Below, in pieces: positions 1 through 6,309 of a stretch of 6,928 nt of DNA. The DNA comes from Bacteroidales bacterium UBA2030 (GTDB taxonomy: Bacteria > Bacteroidota > Bacteroidia > Bacteroidales > TTA-H9). Position numbers and translations under genes: made by a program. Numbering within the stretch: position 1 is the first letter of the stretch; each line of letters opens with the position of its first letter. The notes beneath the pieces were generated by a model. That model ran no database searches. It saw only the letters and a program-made list of their open reading frames with translations, and was not told the DNA's origin. The stretch is taken from positions 1 to 6,928 of the forward strand of contig DDBO01000066.1 in NCBI GenBank assembly GCA_002332755.1, given 5' to 3'.

Positions 1-27
1 TATTGTTTATAAAGGTTTTGATTGAAT

Positions 28-972
28 TTATTCAGCATAAATAACCGTGCCGGCATCGGGTTTTCCCAGTTCAGAGGCCATGGTAATTACAGCCTCTTTT
101 CCTCCGTGCTCGCAGAAATAGATGCAGGCTTTGATTTTGGGAGCCATGCTGCCATTGGCAAAATGTCCTTCTTCCAGATAACGCTTAGCTTCTGAAACGC
201 TGATGCGGTCGAGAGCTTTTTCATCCGGTTTGCGGTAGTTGATGTAGGCCTTGGGTACATCCGTAAGAATGAAAAACATGTCGGCTTTAATTTCTACGGC
301 CAATAAACTCGAAGCCAGGTCTTTGTCAATTACTGCATCAATTCCCTGTAGCTTGTCGGGTTCAACCCAGAATACAGGAATACCTCCTCCGCCTACGGCA
401 ATGATGATCTGTCCATCGCGAGCCAATTTCTCAATAGATTTAACATTGTTAATCTTGAGGGGTTGGGGTGAAGCTACCACTTTGCGCCAGCCCCTGCCTC
501 GAGGGTCTTCCTGAAATATAGCACCGGATTCTGCAGCCATTTTGTCTGCCTGTTCCTTAGTATAAAAGGGACCCACTGGCTTGGTAGGGTTTTTAAAAGC
601 AGGGTCATTCTTATCCACAATCACTTCGGTGATGATGGTAAGAATATCACGTTCCAGGTTCTCTTTGATGAGAACATTGCGCAACTGCTGCTCAATCATG
701 TAGCCAATAGAACCTTGGGTTTCGGCCACACAAAAGTCGATGGGCTGGGCTGGAATTCCATAAAGCTTTTCTCCGGCTTCATGCTGCAACAGCACATTGC
801 CCACCTGAGGCCCGTTGCCATGTCCTATAACAATATCAAAGCCCTGACGAATAAGCGGTACTAAATGCGTGCATGTTTCATAAACATTGGCTTCCTGTTC
901 GTCGATCGTACCTTTCTGATCTCCTCTCAAAAGAGCATTACCTCCAAAAGCAACGACTGCTAATTTCTTCAT
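28..972 (-). CDS. arcC: Carbamate kinase
   Basis: This cytoplasmic amino-acid-kinase-family enzyme interconverts carbamoyl phosphate + ADP and ATP + carbamate, usually the ATP-yielding last step of arginine deiminase or related ureido catabolism. The protein is 314 residues, the normal full length. Family blocks run in the expected order: AFGGNALL (8-15), GHGNGPQVGNVL (50-61), AETQGSIGYM (83-92), VASPQPLKI (166-174), the glycine-rich AVGGGGIPV (192-200), DAVIDKDLASSLLA (212-225), LTDVPKAY (236-243) and GSMAPKIKA (274-282). The start is an ATG giving the typical MKKLAVVAFGG N-terminus. No arginine deiminase, ornithine carbamoyltransferase or transporter gene is visible, so the pathway it serves is unknown; genes further left could supply it. 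A leftward promoter about 140 bp upstream and a possible leader hairpin suggest independent regulation. The function call is secure; the pathway is not. Confidence 0.94.
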   Translation of the reverse strand: MKKLAVVAFGGNALLRGDQKGTIDEQEANVYETCTHLVPLIRQGFDIVIGHGNGPQVGNVLLQHEAGEKLYGIPAQPIDFCVAETQGSIGYMIEQQLRNVLIKENLERDILTIITEVIVDKNDPAFKNPTKPVGPFYTKEQADKMAAESGAIFQEDPRGRGWRKVVASPQPLKINNVKSIEKLARDGQIIIAVGGGGIPVFWVEPDKLQGIDAVIDKDLASSLLAVEIKADMFFILTDVPKAYINYRKPDEKALDRISVSEAKRYLEEGHFANGSMAPKIKACIYFCEHGGKEAVITMASELGKPDAGTVIYAE

Positions 973-1025
973 AAAAAATTGTTTTAGAATGCTTTATTTT
1001 ATTTCAGCGTGATTTCCGATAGAAA

Positions 1026-1065
1026 ACAAAAAAACAAGGGGCAAATGCTGAGATCTGTCCTTGTT
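1026..1065 (-). terminator. Possible attenuator hairpin in arcC leader
   Basis: Read on the minus strand, AACAAGG and CCTTGTT can pair (plus-strand positions 1059-1065 and 1033-1039). The loop is 19 nt, and a run of seven Us overlaps and follows the right arm. This resembles a weak intrinsic terminator between the predicted arcC promoter and the arcC start codon. The stem has only three G-C pairs and a long loop, so it may be chance. It cannot terminate rightward transcripts, because on that strand the run is As before the stem. Confidence 0.25.
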
Positions 1066-1113
1066 CCTGTTGGTTAACCGGAAGCTGATTTACAGATTTT
1101 TAAATTGAGGCCG

Positions 1114-1145
1114 CAAAACTATTAACTTTTTTCCGGACTAACAAA
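1114..1145 (-). promoter_or_regulatory. Predicted arcC promoter (leftward)
   Basis: On the minus strand there is TTTG (plus-strand 1142-1145), a 20-nt spacer, then TAGTTTTG (1114-1121). This is an exact match to the Bacteroidota primary-sigma pattern TTTG / TAnnTTTG at a permitted spacing. It would give arcC a leader of roughly 130-140 nt. Its -33 element lies only 4 bp from the -33 element of the rightward smpB promoter. Confidence 0.55.
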
Positions 1146-1149
1146 AACG

Positions 1150-1178
1150 TTTGCGGAACTCCTAATTTCCTAATTTTG
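1150..1178 (+). promoter_or_regulatory. Predicted smpB promoter (rightward)
   Basis: TTTG at 1150-1153, a 17-nt spacer and TAATTTTG at 1171-1178 match the Bacteroidota -33/-7 pattern, with the spacer at the short end of the reported range. Only 6 nt separate the -7 element from the smpB ATG, so the transcript would begin at or just before the start codon. Confidence 0.55.
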
Positions 1179-1184
1179 CAGCCT

Positions 1185-1640
1185 ATGCGAAAAGGAGACA
1201 CTGAGGTTAACATAAAAAACAGAAAAGCCGGATTTGAGTATTTTCTGGTCGAAACATTTACGGCTGGGATTGTGCTCACAGGAACTGAAATAAAATCGAT
1301 TAGGGCAGGCAAAGCCAATCTTACCGATGCTTACTGCACCTTTGAAGGGGATGAGTTGTGGGTTATCAATATGCATATCTCTGAATATGAGCGTGGCACG
1401 CATTTCAATCACGAACCTAAACGCCCCCGTAAACTTTTACTCACTCGTCGCGAACTTAAGCGCCTGCAAACCAAAGTGAAAGAGAAAGGGTTTACTATTG
1501 TGCCTACTCGTTTGTTTATCAATGAAAAGGGTTATGCTAAACTCGAAATTGCCCTGGCCCGTGGAAAACATAGCTACGACAAGCGTGAAAGTATTAAACA
1601 GCGCGACCAGAAGCGGGATATGGAGAGGTATGATGATTGA
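1185..1640 (+). CDS. smpB: SsrA-binding protein SmpB
   Basis: SmpB binds tmRNA (SsrA) and delivers it to stalled ribosomes, allowing trans-translation and tagging of unfinished peptides. The 151-residue product has the family blocks: VNIKNRKAGFEY (8-19), GIVLTGTEIKSIRAGKA (28-44), INMHISEYERG (61-71), PRKLLLTRREL (81-91), TIVPTRLFINEKGYAKLEI (104-122) and ARGKHSYDKRES (125-136). It ends in the basic KRDMER tail that enters the decoding site. I chose ATG 1185. An in-frame TTG at 1176 lies inside the predicted -7 promoter box, so it is unlikely to be transcribed. No Shine-Dalgarno precedes 1185; an AGGAG-like stretch lies just after the start instead. The tmRNA gene itself is not in the window. 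A heptamer repeat array begins immediately after the TGA stop. Confidence 0.96.
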   Translation: MRKGDTEVNIKNRKAGFEYFLVETFTAGIVLTGTEIKSIRAGKANLTDAYCTFEGDELWVINMHISEYERGTHFNHEPKRPRKLLLTRRELKRLQTKVKEKGFTIVPTRLFINEKGYAKLEIALARGKHSYDKRESIKQRDQKRDMERYDD

Positions 1641-1731
1641 GTTTCAAGTTCCAAGTTTCTAGTTCCAAGTTCCAGGTTCCAAGTTCCGGGTTCCAGGTTC
1701 CGGATTCCAAGTTCCAGGTTCAGGGTTCCAA
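1641..1731 (+). repeat. Array of 13 degenerate GTTCCAR heptamers
   Basis: Thirteen 7-bp units lie head to tail, in register and without any insertion or deletion, from the first base after the smpB stop. Six units are plain GTTCCAA or GTTCCAG with a clean neighbourhood (for example 1662-1668, 1669-1675, 1676-1682, 1711-1717). The others carry one or two changes, mostly C/T or A/G: GTTTCAA, GTTTCTA, GTTCCGG (twice), ATTCCAA and GTTCAGG. A fourteenth unit (1732-1738) is barely recognisable. A 17-bp stretch is repeated at 1663-1679 and 1705-1721. The unit is not self-complementary, so no hairpin is expected. It contains no stop codon in any of the six frames and, when translated, gives a seven-residue repeat; I do not regard it as coding. 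Confidence 0.95.
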
Positions 1732-1906
1732 GTTTGTCTTGTCCTGAAAAGTAGCTGGCTAAGCTTGGTTTGGGGGGATGGGGTTGATTATTAACTGGTA
1801 TTCAGTGCTTTATAACATTGCTATATGGCTAAAGTTTCTGGGGACTATGGGTTATGAACCTCCATTCAAATGAGGTTGGGTTAATCTCTGTTTTTATGAA
1901 TGAAGG

Positions 1907-1914
1907 TATATTTG
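1907..1914 (+). promoter_or_regulatory. Upstream TATATTTG box, possible second promoter
   Basis: TATATTTG fits TAnnTTTG exactly and belongs to a 10-bp direct repeat (TATATTTGAA) recurring 36 bp downstream at 1943-1952. No TTG lies at the right distance upstream, so it is a weaker candidate than the downstream copy. Confidence 0.25.
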
Positions 1915-1919
1915 AATAC

Positions 1920-1950
1920 TTGGCTTTTGCTTAAAATTCAATTATATTTG
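1920..1950 (+). promoter_or_regulatory. Predicted promoter of the DUF299 gene
   Basis: TTG at 1920-1922, a 20-nt spacer and TATATTTG at 1943-1950 match the Bacteroidota pattern. The -7 element ends 19 nt before the ATG at 1970, giving a short leader. Confidence 0.5.
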
Positions 1951-1969
1951 AAAAACTAAATTAACCCTG

Positions 1970-2788
1970 ATGGCTGTCATTTTCATCGTTTCTGACGGTA
2001 CGGGCCGAACCGCCAAACATGCTCTGGAGGCAGCTCTGGTGCAATTTAGTGCCAGTAGTAATGAACAATTTATTGAAATATATGCCGGAGTGCGCACTTA
2101 CGAGCAGATTGATGAAATTGTGGACGAAGCTGCCCGACGAAAGGCTTTGATAGTTTACACGCTTGTGAATGAAGAAGTTAGACATTATATGCAAAAAGCC
2201 ACCCGATTACATGTAGTTGAATCGGTGGATTTAATGGGCCCTTTATTATTAAAACTTACGGATCATTTCGATCGACAGCCTGAAGGAACACCGGGGCTAT
2301 ACCATGCGGTCAACGAAGATTATTTTAAACGTATAGATGCAGTGCAGTTTGCCTTTTCGCATGACGATGGACAACGCTCCCACGAGCTTGACCGCGCTGA
2401 AATTGTTCTGGTGGGGGTTTCACGTACCTTCAAGACGCCTATCAGCATTTACCTGGCTTTTAAAGGTTGGTTAGTGGCCAATGTACCTTTAATTGTGGGT
2501 ATTTCTCCCCCGGAAGAACTCTTTAAGCTGTCCCCCAATAAGGTATTCGGACTCTACAACAATCCTCTCGACCTCAGTAGATTGCGTAAGACTCGTCAGG
2601 AATATCTGAATGGTTATACCGGAGATTATGCAGCTCTCGATTTTGTGAAGAAGGAGCTTGAATATGCTCATCATCTTTTCAGGTTAAACCCGGGTTGGCG
2701 AACCATTAACGTGTCGCACAAGTCGATAGAAGAAATTGCAGTAGAAATACTTTCCTGGATTCAATTGCAGAATAAGGAAAAACCATAG
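1970..2788 (+). CDS. Pyruvate phosphate dikinase / PEP synthase regulatory protein (DUF299)
   Basis: Members of this family (PDRP/RP1, PSRP/PpsR) are bifunctional: they use ADP to phosphorylate a threonine next to the catalytic histidine of their target and thereby inactivate it, and they reverse this by phosphate-dependent phosphorolysis releasing pyrophosphate. The target is pyruvate phosphate dikinase or PEP synthase; its gene is not here, so which one is served is unresolved. The 272 residues are full length for the family. Visible blocks are the N-terminal VSDGTGRTA (7-15), SHDDGQ (130-135), the P-loop-like GVSRTFKTPISIYLA (149-163), the strand VANVPLI (169-175), DLSRLRKTRQ (201-210) and the C-terminal VSHKSIEEIAVEIL (248-261). 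Position 154 is Phe, where I remember Gly or Ser in relatives. The protein is cytoplasmic with no signal peptide. It has its own predicted promoter. Family confidence is high; the exact target is inferred only as one of two enzymes. Confidence 0.92.
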   Translation: MAVIFIVSDGTGRTAKHALEAALVQFSASSNEQFIEIYAGVRTYEQIDEIVDEAARRKALIVYTLVNEEVRHYMQKATRLHVVESVDLMGPLLLKLTDHFDRQPEGTPGLYHAVNEDYFKRIDAVQFAFSHDDGQRSHELDRAEIVLVGVSRTFKTPISIYLAFKGWLVANVPLIVGISPPEELFKLSPNKVFGLYNNPLDLSRLRKTRQEYLNGYTGDYAALDFVKKELEYAHHLFRLNPGWRTINVSHKSIEEIAVEILSWIQLQNKEKP

Positions 2789-2856
2789 AATCATTTCTTC
2801 ATAGATTATTAACATGGAGATAATTTTCACTTAACTTTAAGGTAACAGGCGGGGAA

Positions 2857-2864
2857 TACTTTTG
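2857..2864 (+). promoter_or_regulatory. Predicted -7 box for the TonB-dependent receptor gene
   Basis: TACTTTTG is an exact TAnnTTTG match 25 nt before the GTG start at 2890. Upstream, only a TTTA (2836-2839) sits at a suitable distance, so the -33 element is poor. A poor -33 could mean a regulated or weak promoter. Confidence 0.45.
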
Positions 2865-2889
2865 CGGCACGAATAAAAATAACTGTACC

Positions 2890-5727
2890 GTGTCAACCGG
2901 AAACTTAACCCGCTATTTGATTTTCTTCTCCTTAATCATTGCCTCTTTCCAGGTTTTTCCTCAATCAACCATCAAAGGAGTCGTAAAAGATGCCAAATCA
3001 GGCGAAACTATTGTTGGAGCAAATGTAATCCTGCAAGGCACTACCATTGGTACTTCGACTGACCTCGATGGGAATTTCGAAATAAAAAATGTGAAGCCAG
3101 GTGTTTACAATCTGGTCGTTTCATTTATCTCCTATAAAACAAAAACCATCGATCGCATAAGGGTCGAGGCAGGTAAGACCCTTGAATTGAACATTCCCAT
3201 CGAAGAAAATGTGGCTTCGCTTGAGGGAGTTACCATAGTTGCCAGCAAACGAACCGATACAGAAATTTCCATGCTGAGTACCATACGTCAAGGAAGCCTG
3301 GTGGCCAGCGGGGTTTCATCGCAGCTTATTAAACGTTCGCAAGACCGGGATGCTGCCGATGTGGTAAAGCGTATCTCAGGAATTACCCTGGTGGACGATC
3401 GTTTTGTTATGGTCAGAGGCCTCAGCCAACGCTACAATAATGTATGGTTGAACCGTGCGGCTACCCCCAGTTCCGAGACTGACGTCCGGGCCTTTTCGTT
3501 CGATGTCATTCCTTCAGCGCTGCTCGACAATATTTTGGTTTATAAATCACCCGCCCCCGAGCTACCCGCCGATTTCAGTGGTGCGGCCATCATGGTGACC
3601 ACTCGCACCTTGAGTGACGAAGATGGTTTGCAGGTGGGCTTTAGCTCATCTTTCCGCGAGGGTACTACCTTTCAGAATTTTAAAAATTATCATCCCGGAA
3701 ACCGTTCCTGGCTGGGACTCGATGGCGGCGTGCTCTCGCTTCCGGCCGATTTTCCTGCTCATCTCAATCAGGTGAAAGATCCATTGGAACTACAAAGGAT
3801 TGGCCGCAGCCTTAATAAAATATGGTCGCCCTCGCAAGCCACCGCTCTTGCCGACCCTCGTTTCAATATAAGCTTCAGTAAGCGTTTTACTTTGAAAAAA
3901 GTATCATTGGGTAACATCACATCCGTGAATTATGCGAATACCTTCGACAAAGATGATGTGTTCCGAGCCGATTTTCAGGTTTATAACGAAATTAAAGACC
4001 GACCCGATACCAATAATTATTTCTATGACACCCGTTTCGAAAACAAAGTCAGAATCGGAGCCCTACACAATTGGCAACTGATTTTTGGTAATAACCAGCG
4101 TATTGAGTTTCGTAACCTTTTCAATCATTTTGGCACTTACACTTATATCGACCGCAACGGAAAAGATTTTTACGGAGGCCAGACAATTTATGGGCGAAGC
4201 CTTCAGTTTCAATCGCGGAATACCTATTCGGGTGCCTTGGGTGGGCAGTTTAATTTTAACAATCAGCAAACCTTGGTCGACTTCACCTTGGGATACAGTT
4301 ATGCCGACCGCGACCAACCTGATACCAAACGACTGAATCTGGTGAAAAGCGAAGACGACCCATCGAGCCCCCATTACGGTGAGTATGGTGTAAATTTTTC
4401 TTTTGCTGCTACCCCTGAACTTTCCGGACGCGTTTTTCAGAAAACCATCGAAAATATTTGGGTTGGTGGAGCCAATATTACACGCCGCTTCATTGTCGGT
4501 AATTACCAGCCAGAATTGAAAGCCGGTTTTTATGCTGAACGTAAACGCCGTGAATTTACAGCCCGCAATATCGGTTATGTAATTTCGAATATGTTTGGCT
4601 TTGACTGGAACCTGCCTTATCAGCCTATCGATAGCATATTTCAGGATATCAATATCAACAACACCAACGGTATTCGTCTGGACGAGACCACCAATGCCTC
4701 CGACTCTTATCAGGCTGGTAATGATCTTTTGGCCTTCTATCTGGGGTTAAAGACGCCTGTGTTAACAGATAAAATCACATTATATGCCGGAGCCCGCCTC
4801 GAGAAAAATAAGCAAACGCTCGACAGCTATTCCTCCGACAATGCCTCACGCCCTGTTAATTATAACAATGATGAAACCCGCCTGTTTCCCTCAGCCAATC
4901 TGGCTTTCAACCTCAGTGCCAAATCATTGTTACGAGCCACTTATGGCCTGACTATCAATCGCCCTGAATTTCGGGAGATAGCTCCTTTTGCTTATTATGA
5001 TTTTGAACTGAAAAGAGTAATTCGGGGCAATGATACCTTAAGTAATTCCTTGGTTCACAATATCGATCTGCGCTACGAATTTTACCCCTCACCAACAGAG
5101 GCTTTTATTATTGGGGCTTTTTATAAAAAGTTTACTGCACCCATTGAAACCATTGAAATAAACAGTGGCTCAGGCCGCGACTATACATTCCAAAACGCGT
5201 TGGGTGCATACAGTGCAGGGATTGAAATGGATATACGCAGTTCGTTTTCTACATTCTTTCCAGGTATCAGTTGGATGAAGAATATTAGTCTGGTAGCTAA
5301 TGTTGCCTTGATTAAAAGCCAAATTGAGGTAGATACCAACCGATTTTATAGCCGGTCGTTCCGACGCCCCATGATGGGTCAATCACCTTATATCGTGAAT
5401 GCTGGTTTATATTATCAAAACAGCGAACATAGGGTAAATATGAGTCTGCTTTACAATGTATCAGGTAAACGAATCGTTGTGGTAGGTCTCGATTTTCCTG
5501 ATATTTATGAGATGCCTCGTCATTCCATCGATTTTACTATCATAAAGGACTTAGGTACCCATTGGGAAATTAAAGCAGGTGTCAGAGATATGCTCAATCA
5601 GCCTGTTGTATATCGTCAGTTTATCGAATTTGAAAAACAAGGTGAGGGCCTTGTCAACCGTATACAAGATAGTTTTCGCTCGGCTCCGGGGACTTATTAT
5701 ACCCTTGGAGTTACATATAAGCTTTAA
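2890..5727 (+). CDS. TonB-dependent outer-membrane receptor with carboxypeptidase-regulatory-like domain
   Basis: This is an outer-membrane active transporter powered through TonB-ExbBD; the substrate is not evident. The 945 residues contain an export signal (hydrophobic core about 9-24), a CarboxypepD_reg-like beta-sandwich (about 27-104; TIKGVVKDAKSGE, then ANVILQGT and DLDGNFEIKNVKPG), and a linker with a TonB-box-like LEGVTIVAS (111-119). A plug domain follows (about 150-240; DAADVVKRISGITLVDD, RGLSQRYNNVWLNRA, AFSFDVIPSALLDNILVYKSP). The rest is a long beta-barrel ending in TYYTLGVTYKL, an aromatic-rich terminal strand. It lacks the long SusC form, and no SusD-like lipoprotein gene is next to it, so a glycan-uptake role is not supported. 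The start is GTG: no in-frame ATG occurs between the upstream TAA (2821) and 2890, and the signal peptide begins just there. The signal cleavage site is unclear. A small secreted MORN protein gene follows. Confidence 0.93.
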   Translation: MSTGNLTRYLIFFSLIIASFQVFPQSTIKGVVKDAKSGETIVGANVILQGTTIGTSTDLDGNFEIKNVKPGVYNLVVSFISYKTKTIDRIRVEAGKTLELNIPIEENVASLEGVTIVASKRTDTEISMLSTIRQGSLVASGVSSQLIKRSQDRDAADVVKRISGITLVDDRFVMVRGLSQRYNNVWLNRAATPSSETDVRAFSFDVIPSALLDNILVYKSPAPELPADFSGAAIMVTTRTLSDEDGLQVGFSSSFREGTTFQNFKNYHPGNRSWLGLDGGVLSLPADFPAHLNQVKDPLELQRIGRSLNKIWSPSQATALADPRFNISFSKRFTLKKVSLGNITSVNYANTFDKDDVFRADFQVYNEIKDRPDTNNYFYDTRFENKVRIGALHNWQLIFGNNQRIEFRNLFNHFGTYTYIDRNGKDFYGGQTIYGRSLQFQSRNTYSGALGGQFNFNNQQTLVDFTLGYSYADRDQPDTKRLNLVKSEDDPSSPHYGEYGVNFSFAATPELSGRVFQKTIENIWVGGANITRRFIVGNYQPELKAGFYAERKRREFTARNIGYVISNMFGFDWNLPYQPIDSIFQDININNTNGIRLDETTNASDSYQAGNDLLAFYLGLKTPVLTDKITLYAGARLEKNKQTLDSYSSDNASRPVNYNNDETRLFPSANLAFNLSAKSLLRATYGLTINRPEFREIAPFAYYDFELKRVIRGNDTLSNSLVHNIDLRYEFYPSPTEAFIIGAFYKKFTAPIETIEINSGSGRDYTFQNALGAYSAGIEMDIRSSFSTFFPGISWMKNISLVANVALIKSQIEVDTNRFYSRSFRRPMMGQSPYIVNAGLYYQNSEHRVNMSLLYNVSGKRIVVVGLDFPDIYEMPRHSIDFTIIKDLGTHWEIKAGVRDMLNQPVVYRQFIEFEKQGEGLVNRIQDSFRSAPGTYYTLGVTYKL

Positions 5728-5735
5728 TAAATTTA

Positions 5736-5743
5736 TACCTTTG
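5736..5743 (+). promoter_or_regulatory. Predicted -7 box for the MORN-repeat gene
   Basis: TACCTTTG is an exact TAnnTTTG match only 9 bases after the receptor stop codon. No good -33 TTG is visible (nearest candidate TTA at 5711-5713). It sits 3 nt before an in-frame ATG (5747) and 36 nt before the ATG at 5780, which favours the latter as the translation start. Confidence 0.4.
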
Positions 5744-5779
5744 AAGATGATCATCAACACCATTTATAAATTATCCCCC

Positions 5780-6247
5780 ATGCGCTCCATTATCCTTTTG
5801 ATTTTTGCTGCTATTTTGCCTTTTTGGGTTAGTTCTCAGGAACTTACACGTATGGATGGCAAATTTTACAAAAACGGCATGCTTTACACAGGCACCCATA
5901 TAGAATATTACGATAATGGCCATCGTAAATCTGAACAGTCATTTAAAAATGGATTATACGATGGAAAAAGTGTGTTTTATTTTGAAAATGGTCAGGTTAA
6001 GGAAGAACGGCATTACCAGGAGGGACGCAAGCATGGATGCTGGCTGACTTTCAATTTGCAGGGACTGAAAACCGGCGAAGCCTGGTACAAAAACGACCTG
6101 AAAGATAGTACCTGGCACATATGGGATGATAATGGACGCCTCAGGTATGAGATGCACTACAGTGAAGGGCGCAAAATAGGTAAATGGGTAATGTGGGACG
6201 AAAACGGCCAGATTACCCAGGTGAAAGATTACGGGGAAGGGGAGTAG
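5780..6247 (+). CDS. Secreted MORN-repeat (YwqK-like) protein
   Basis: The function is unknown. The 155-residue product starts with a signal peptide (MRSIILLIFAAILPFWVSS), probably cut before Gln20, so the protein should be periplasmic, surface-bound or secreted. From Gly38 to the end it consists of five units of 24 residues with no gaps (38-61, 62-85, 86-109, 110-133, 134-155, the last two residues short). The common pattern is G-x-W/F-x-x-[YFW]-x-x-N-G, then a charged middle and Y-x-x-G. These are MORN_2-type repeats, which form beta-hairpin arrays; database entries often label them 'YwqK family antitoxin', but no toxin gene is nearby and I give that name no weight. The reading frame is open further left, overlapping the receptor gene; ATG 5747 is possible, but 5780 gives a cleaner signal peptide and fits the -7 box. 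Linkage to the receptor is positional only. Confidence 0.82.
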   Translation: MRSIILLIFAAILPFWVSSQELTRMDGKFYKNGMLYTGTHIEYYDNGHRKSEQSFKNGLYDGKSVFYFENGQVKEERHYQEGRKHGCWLTFNLQGLKTGEAWYKNDLKDSTWHIWDDNGRLRYEMHYSEGRKIGKWVMWDENGQITQVKDYGEGE

Positions 6248-6292
6248 AACGCTCAGGTTTCTTTTTGCGGGCTTTGATGGATTTCCCGGCAC

Positions 6293-6309
6293 GGTAGGAA
6301 TTTTCTACC
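6293..6309. repeat. Inverted repeat overlapping the methyltransferase promoter
   Basis: GGTAGGA (6293-6299) pairs with TTCTACC (6303-6309) around a 3-nt centre, with one G-T pair. The right arm covers the first four bases of the predicted -7 box, a place where an operator would act. No T-run follows that would make it a clear terminator for the upstream gene. Confidence 0.35.

Larger units (their letters stand above)
1732..1969 (+). other. Non-coding gap before the DUF299 gene
   Basis: No open reading frame with protein-like content is visible here. The stretch holds a G-rich patch (1767-1783), a small imperfect hairpin (AACCTC 1857-1862 with GAGGTT 1872-1877, no adjacent T-run) and, near its right end, two identical promoter-like boxes. 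Together with the heptamer array, the gene-free gap after smpB is 329 bp, the longest in the window. Confidence 0.6.

Noticed and set aside
1072..1079. GGTTAACC palindrome in the arcC-smpB control region
   Set aside because: An isolated 8-bp palindrome with no second copy nearby; it could easily be chance.
1739..1760. TGTCCTGAAAAGTAGC-like sequence resembling an insertion-sequence end
   Set aside because: It vaguely recalls Bacteroidota IS termini, but no inverted partner, target duplication or transposase remnant is present in the gap.
1767..1783. G-rich patch as a possible G-quadruplex
   Set aside because: It lacks four separated runs of three Gs; at best a weak two-layer structure could form.
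1857..1877. AACCTC/GAGGTT hairpin as a terminator for smpB
   Set aside because: The stem has a bulge, and the nearest T-run begins 13 nt after it, so it does not look like an intrinsic terminator.
4063..4374. Antisense open frame within the receptor gene
   Set aside because: It lies entirely opposite a strongly supported coding region and has no recognisable domain or promoter.
5579..5779. Leftward extension of the MORN-protein frame into the receptor gene (a 222-residue reading)
   Set aside because: The extra N-terminal residues lie within the receptor coding sequence, have no protein-like pattern, and would bury the clear signal peptide that starts at 5780.
5780..6247. Reading the MORN-repeat gene as half of a toxin-antitoxin pair
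   Set aside because: No toxin-like gene adjoins it, and its signal peptide is inconsistent with a cytoplasmic antitoxin.
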